Origin: Unio delphinus
Taxonomy: Eukaryota > Mollusca > Bivalvia > Unionida > Unionidae
DNA length: 64,000 nucleotides
NCBI GenBank assembly: GCA_029339505.1
Contig: JAQISU010001235.1
Span: forward strand, 36,733,815-36,797,814
Reading direction: 5' to 3'
Shown here one piece after another: positions 61,215-64,000 of the stretch. The notes beneath the pieces were generated by a model that was not told the DNA's origin, did not search any database, and was given only the letters and a program-made list of their open reading frames with translations. How positions within the stretch are numbered: the first letter of the stretch is position 1; each line of letters opens with the position of its first letter. Position numbers and translations under genes: made by a program.

Positions 61215-62270
61215 TGCATTCTCAGACATGCTTATGCCAATGGCCAGGAGTGTGGCAATGTGCTAACAGGCTTTTGATGTATCACAGTAATATAATCCAA
61301 AATATCCTTGACTAACTTCACTATAATTCCAAATTTGAACTTTTAGACCAAGAATATTATTGAACATTTTGCAATTCCTGTGAATAATAATTGTAATAAA
61401 TTAATCCAGCCAAATTAAAAACTGAACACAACAATAAAACTGATTCTGCTTCAGAAGTTAAGGCAAGACTGAGTAAGTATTAGGTAAACAAGATTATATA
61501 CCCATCAACTTGACTGAAGATGCGGTTACCATTTTCTGAAAATACTCTATCAACTGATAGGAAATTTCCATTCTGGTAGTTTCTAAGGTTAGAATCAAGA
61601 CTATATTGACTCAAATTAAAGTAAACATGTTTACTATTAACAATGGTTTGAATATTTAATCTATTGTCATGGAGAAATATTACACCACTCCCTAGAAAAA
61701 TCGTGCCCTGTTAACTTGCAACCCTGCTTATAACGCAGGGTCAGGCATGGATCCCATTTTTTAAACCAGAAAATAACCCCAAAAATTGATCCTTATTTGT
61801 TGTTATTTATAGGCTCATATTACGAGTACATATCTCTAAAACCAGATGCTTATTTCAGGATAAATGTACATTATATTGTGAAAAAGTAGATCTTGTTATG
61901 TATAGTGTTGTAAATATCAATGATGATGTGATTAGGAAGAACAACCAGTAACAATAGCTCTCTTGACTTTCTCCAAAGAAACATTGAAATAAAACATAAA
62001 GGAATACACAAACTGTTTATAAAGTGTTGGTTAAATTACATGTACAACTAGAACATGCTTCATTGTCTAGAGCTCATACATGCACATGACACCCACAAGA
62101 AGGAAACAGTTGAAACTAAAGCAGGTAAATTTGTTAGAAATAGTTACTTGCCAACTATTAGTGGAAACTGATATGCAGAATAAATTAGACTGATGATCCT
62201 TTCCAGGCAGATTTACAGATGTTCAGTTTGTCATGTTATATTGCACATGAACTCATAGATATTCACTTAC
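61215..62270. other. Intergenic, nothing recognised
   Basis: AT-rich sequence, no feature supported. Confidence 0.45.
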
Positions 62271-62279
62271 CATCTTATA

Positions 62280-64000
62280 AAAGAAAACCAAGCATGAAGT
62301 CATGGATATTCCATTGAATACTTTATATAAGAAAACCAAGCAAGATGTCATGGATATTCCATTAAATACTTTATATAAAACAACCAAGCATGAAGTCATA
62401 GATATTCCATTGAAATCTTTATATAAGAAAGCCAAGCATGAAGTCATGGATATTCCATTGAATACTCAAAGAAAACCAAGCATGAAGTCATGGATGTTTC
62501 ATTAAATACTTTATATAAGAAAACCAAGCAAAATGTCATGGATATTCCATTAAATACTTTATATAAAACAACTAAGCATGAAGTCATGGATATTCCATTG
62601 AATTCTTTATATAAGAAAGTCAAGCATGAAGTCATGGATATTCCATTACATATTTTATATAAGAAACCAAGCATGTAGTCATGGATATTCCATTAAATAC
62701 TTTATATAAAAAAACAAGCATCTAGTCATGGATATTCCATTGAATGCTTTATATAAAAAAATTGAGCATGAAGTCATGGATATTCCATTGAATACTTTAT
62801 ATAAGAAAATCAAGCATGAAGACATGGATATTCCATTGAATACTTTATATAAAAAAACAAGCATCTAGTCATGGATATTCCATTGAATGCTTTATATAAA
62901 AAAAATTGAGCATGAAGTCATGGATATTCCATTGAATACTTTATATAAGAAAATCAAGCATGAAGACATGGATATTCCATTGAATACTTTATATAAAAAA
63001 ACAAGCATCTAGTCATGGATATTCCATTGAATGCTTTATATAAGAAAATTGAGCATGAAGTCATGGATATTCCATTGAATACTTTATATAAGAAAATCAA
63101 GCATGAAGACATGGATATTCCATTGAATACTTTATATAAAAAAACAAGCATCTAGTCATGGATATTCCATTGAATGCTTTATATAAAAAAATTGAGCATG
63201 AAGTCATGGATATTCCATTGAATACTTTATATAAGAAAATCAAGCATGAAGACATGGATATTCCATTGAATACTTTATATAAAAAAACAAGCATCTAGTC
63301 ATGGATATTCCATTGAATGCTTTATATAAAAAAATTGAGCATGAAGTCATGGATATTCCATTGAATACTTTATATAAGAAAATCAAGCATGAAGACATGG
63401 ATATTCCATTGAATACTTTATATAAGAAGCCAAGCATGAAGTCATAGATATTCCATTAAATACATTATATAAGAAAATTAAGCAAGATGTCATGGATATT
63501 CCATTAAATACGTTATATAAGAAAATTAAGCATGAAGTCATAGATATTCCATTAAATATTTTATATAAAACAACCAAGCATGAAGTCATAGATATTCCAT
63601 TAAATATTTTATATAAAACAACCAAGCATGAAGTCATAGATATTCCATTAAATATTTTATATAAAACAACCAAGCATGAAGTCATGGATATTCCATTAAA
63701 TATTTTATATAAGAAAATTAAGCAAGATGTCATGGATATTCCATTAAATACGTTATATAAGAAAATTAAGCAAGATGTCATGGATATTCCATTAAATATT
63801 TTATATAAGAAAATTATGCAAGATGTCATGGATATTCCATTAAATATTTTATATAAGAAAATTAAGCATGATGTCATGGATATTCCATTAAATATTTTAT
63901 ATAAGAAAATTAAGCAAGATGTCATGGATATTCCATTAAATATTTTATATAAGAAAATTAAGCAAGATGTCATGGATATTCCATTAAATATTTTATATAA
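62280..64000. repeat. 48-bp satellite with 143-bp higher-order repeat
   Basis: Unit catgaagtcatggatattcc attgaatactttatataaga aaaccaag, about 35 copies, continuing past the window end. Between about 62,675 and 63,440 three variants (aagcatctagtcat..., gagcatgaagtcat..., aagcatgaagacat...) alternate in a fixed order, giving a 143-base higher-order period repeated about five times. The outer parts are plain 48-base repeats. Open frames of up to 196 codons are by-products. Confidence 0.95.

Noticed and set aside
63383..63973. 196-codon frame with MTSCLIFLYKIFNGIS repeats
   Set aside because: Translation of a 48-bp satellite; the frame breaks wherever the 143-bp arrangement begins.

Overview
The window is animal nuclear DNA: AT-rich, intron-rich and crowded with microsatellites, minisatellites and transposon relics. 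No bacterial-type operons are present. The style (tRNA-derived SINEs, RTE-like and CR1/Jockey-like LINE pieces, Polinton/Maverick remains, many short TIR elements, long minisatellites in introns) suggests a lophotrochozoan, most likely a mollusc such as a bivalve. The phylum is inferred from style, not proven.

One real protein-coding gene was found. It lies on the minus strand and fills roughly positions 42,100 down to 1. It is the SWI/SNF (BAF) chromatin-remodelling ATPase of the Brahma/BRG1 family (SMARCA4/SMARCA2, fly brm). Eighteen coding exons were placed, and their splice phases join in frame from the ATG at 38,893 to the exon ending at 3,195, about 1,122 codons. They encode a Pro/Gly/Met-rich N-terminus, the QLQ domain, a Gln/Pro-rich stretch with polyQ, the HSA region, a Lys-rich coiled coil, the BRK domain, an acidic linker and the whole N-terminal SNF2 helicase lobe ([20 protein letters not shown]), followed by the start of the second lobe. 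The second half of the helicase, SnAC, AT-hook and bromodomain exons lie beyond position 1. One intron is GC-AG, one acceptor is a NAGNAG tandem, and a non-coding 5' exon must exist upstream of 38,903.

Introns of the gene hold arrays of 30-bp (about 2 kb), 42-bp, 65-bp, about 44-bp (about 2.1 kb with a 778-bp internal duplication) and about 55-bp units. They also hold a solo-LTR-like insertion (24,394-25,928) with a 5-bp target duplication, two TIR elements with 6-bp target duplications, a TTAA-flanked element, a pogo/Tigger-like MITE and several copies of a tRNA-derived SINE.

From about 43 kb to the right end no intact host gene is visible. This part is a graveyard of nested elements: an RTE-like LINE copy; a decayed Polinton/Maverick-like relic (packaging ATPase and protein-primed DNA polymerase B, both broken) into which a hAT-type MITE and a Mutator-like element have inserted; another LINE fragment carrying a tiny hAT MITE; a 3.7-kb element with 451-bp terminal direct repeats and no recognisable coding; a CR1/Jockey-like fragment; two hAT-like elements; and, from 62,280 to the end, a 48-bp satellite with a 143-bp higher-order repeat running off the window.

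All exon borders and element ends were read by eye from the sequence; no alignment or database search was run.
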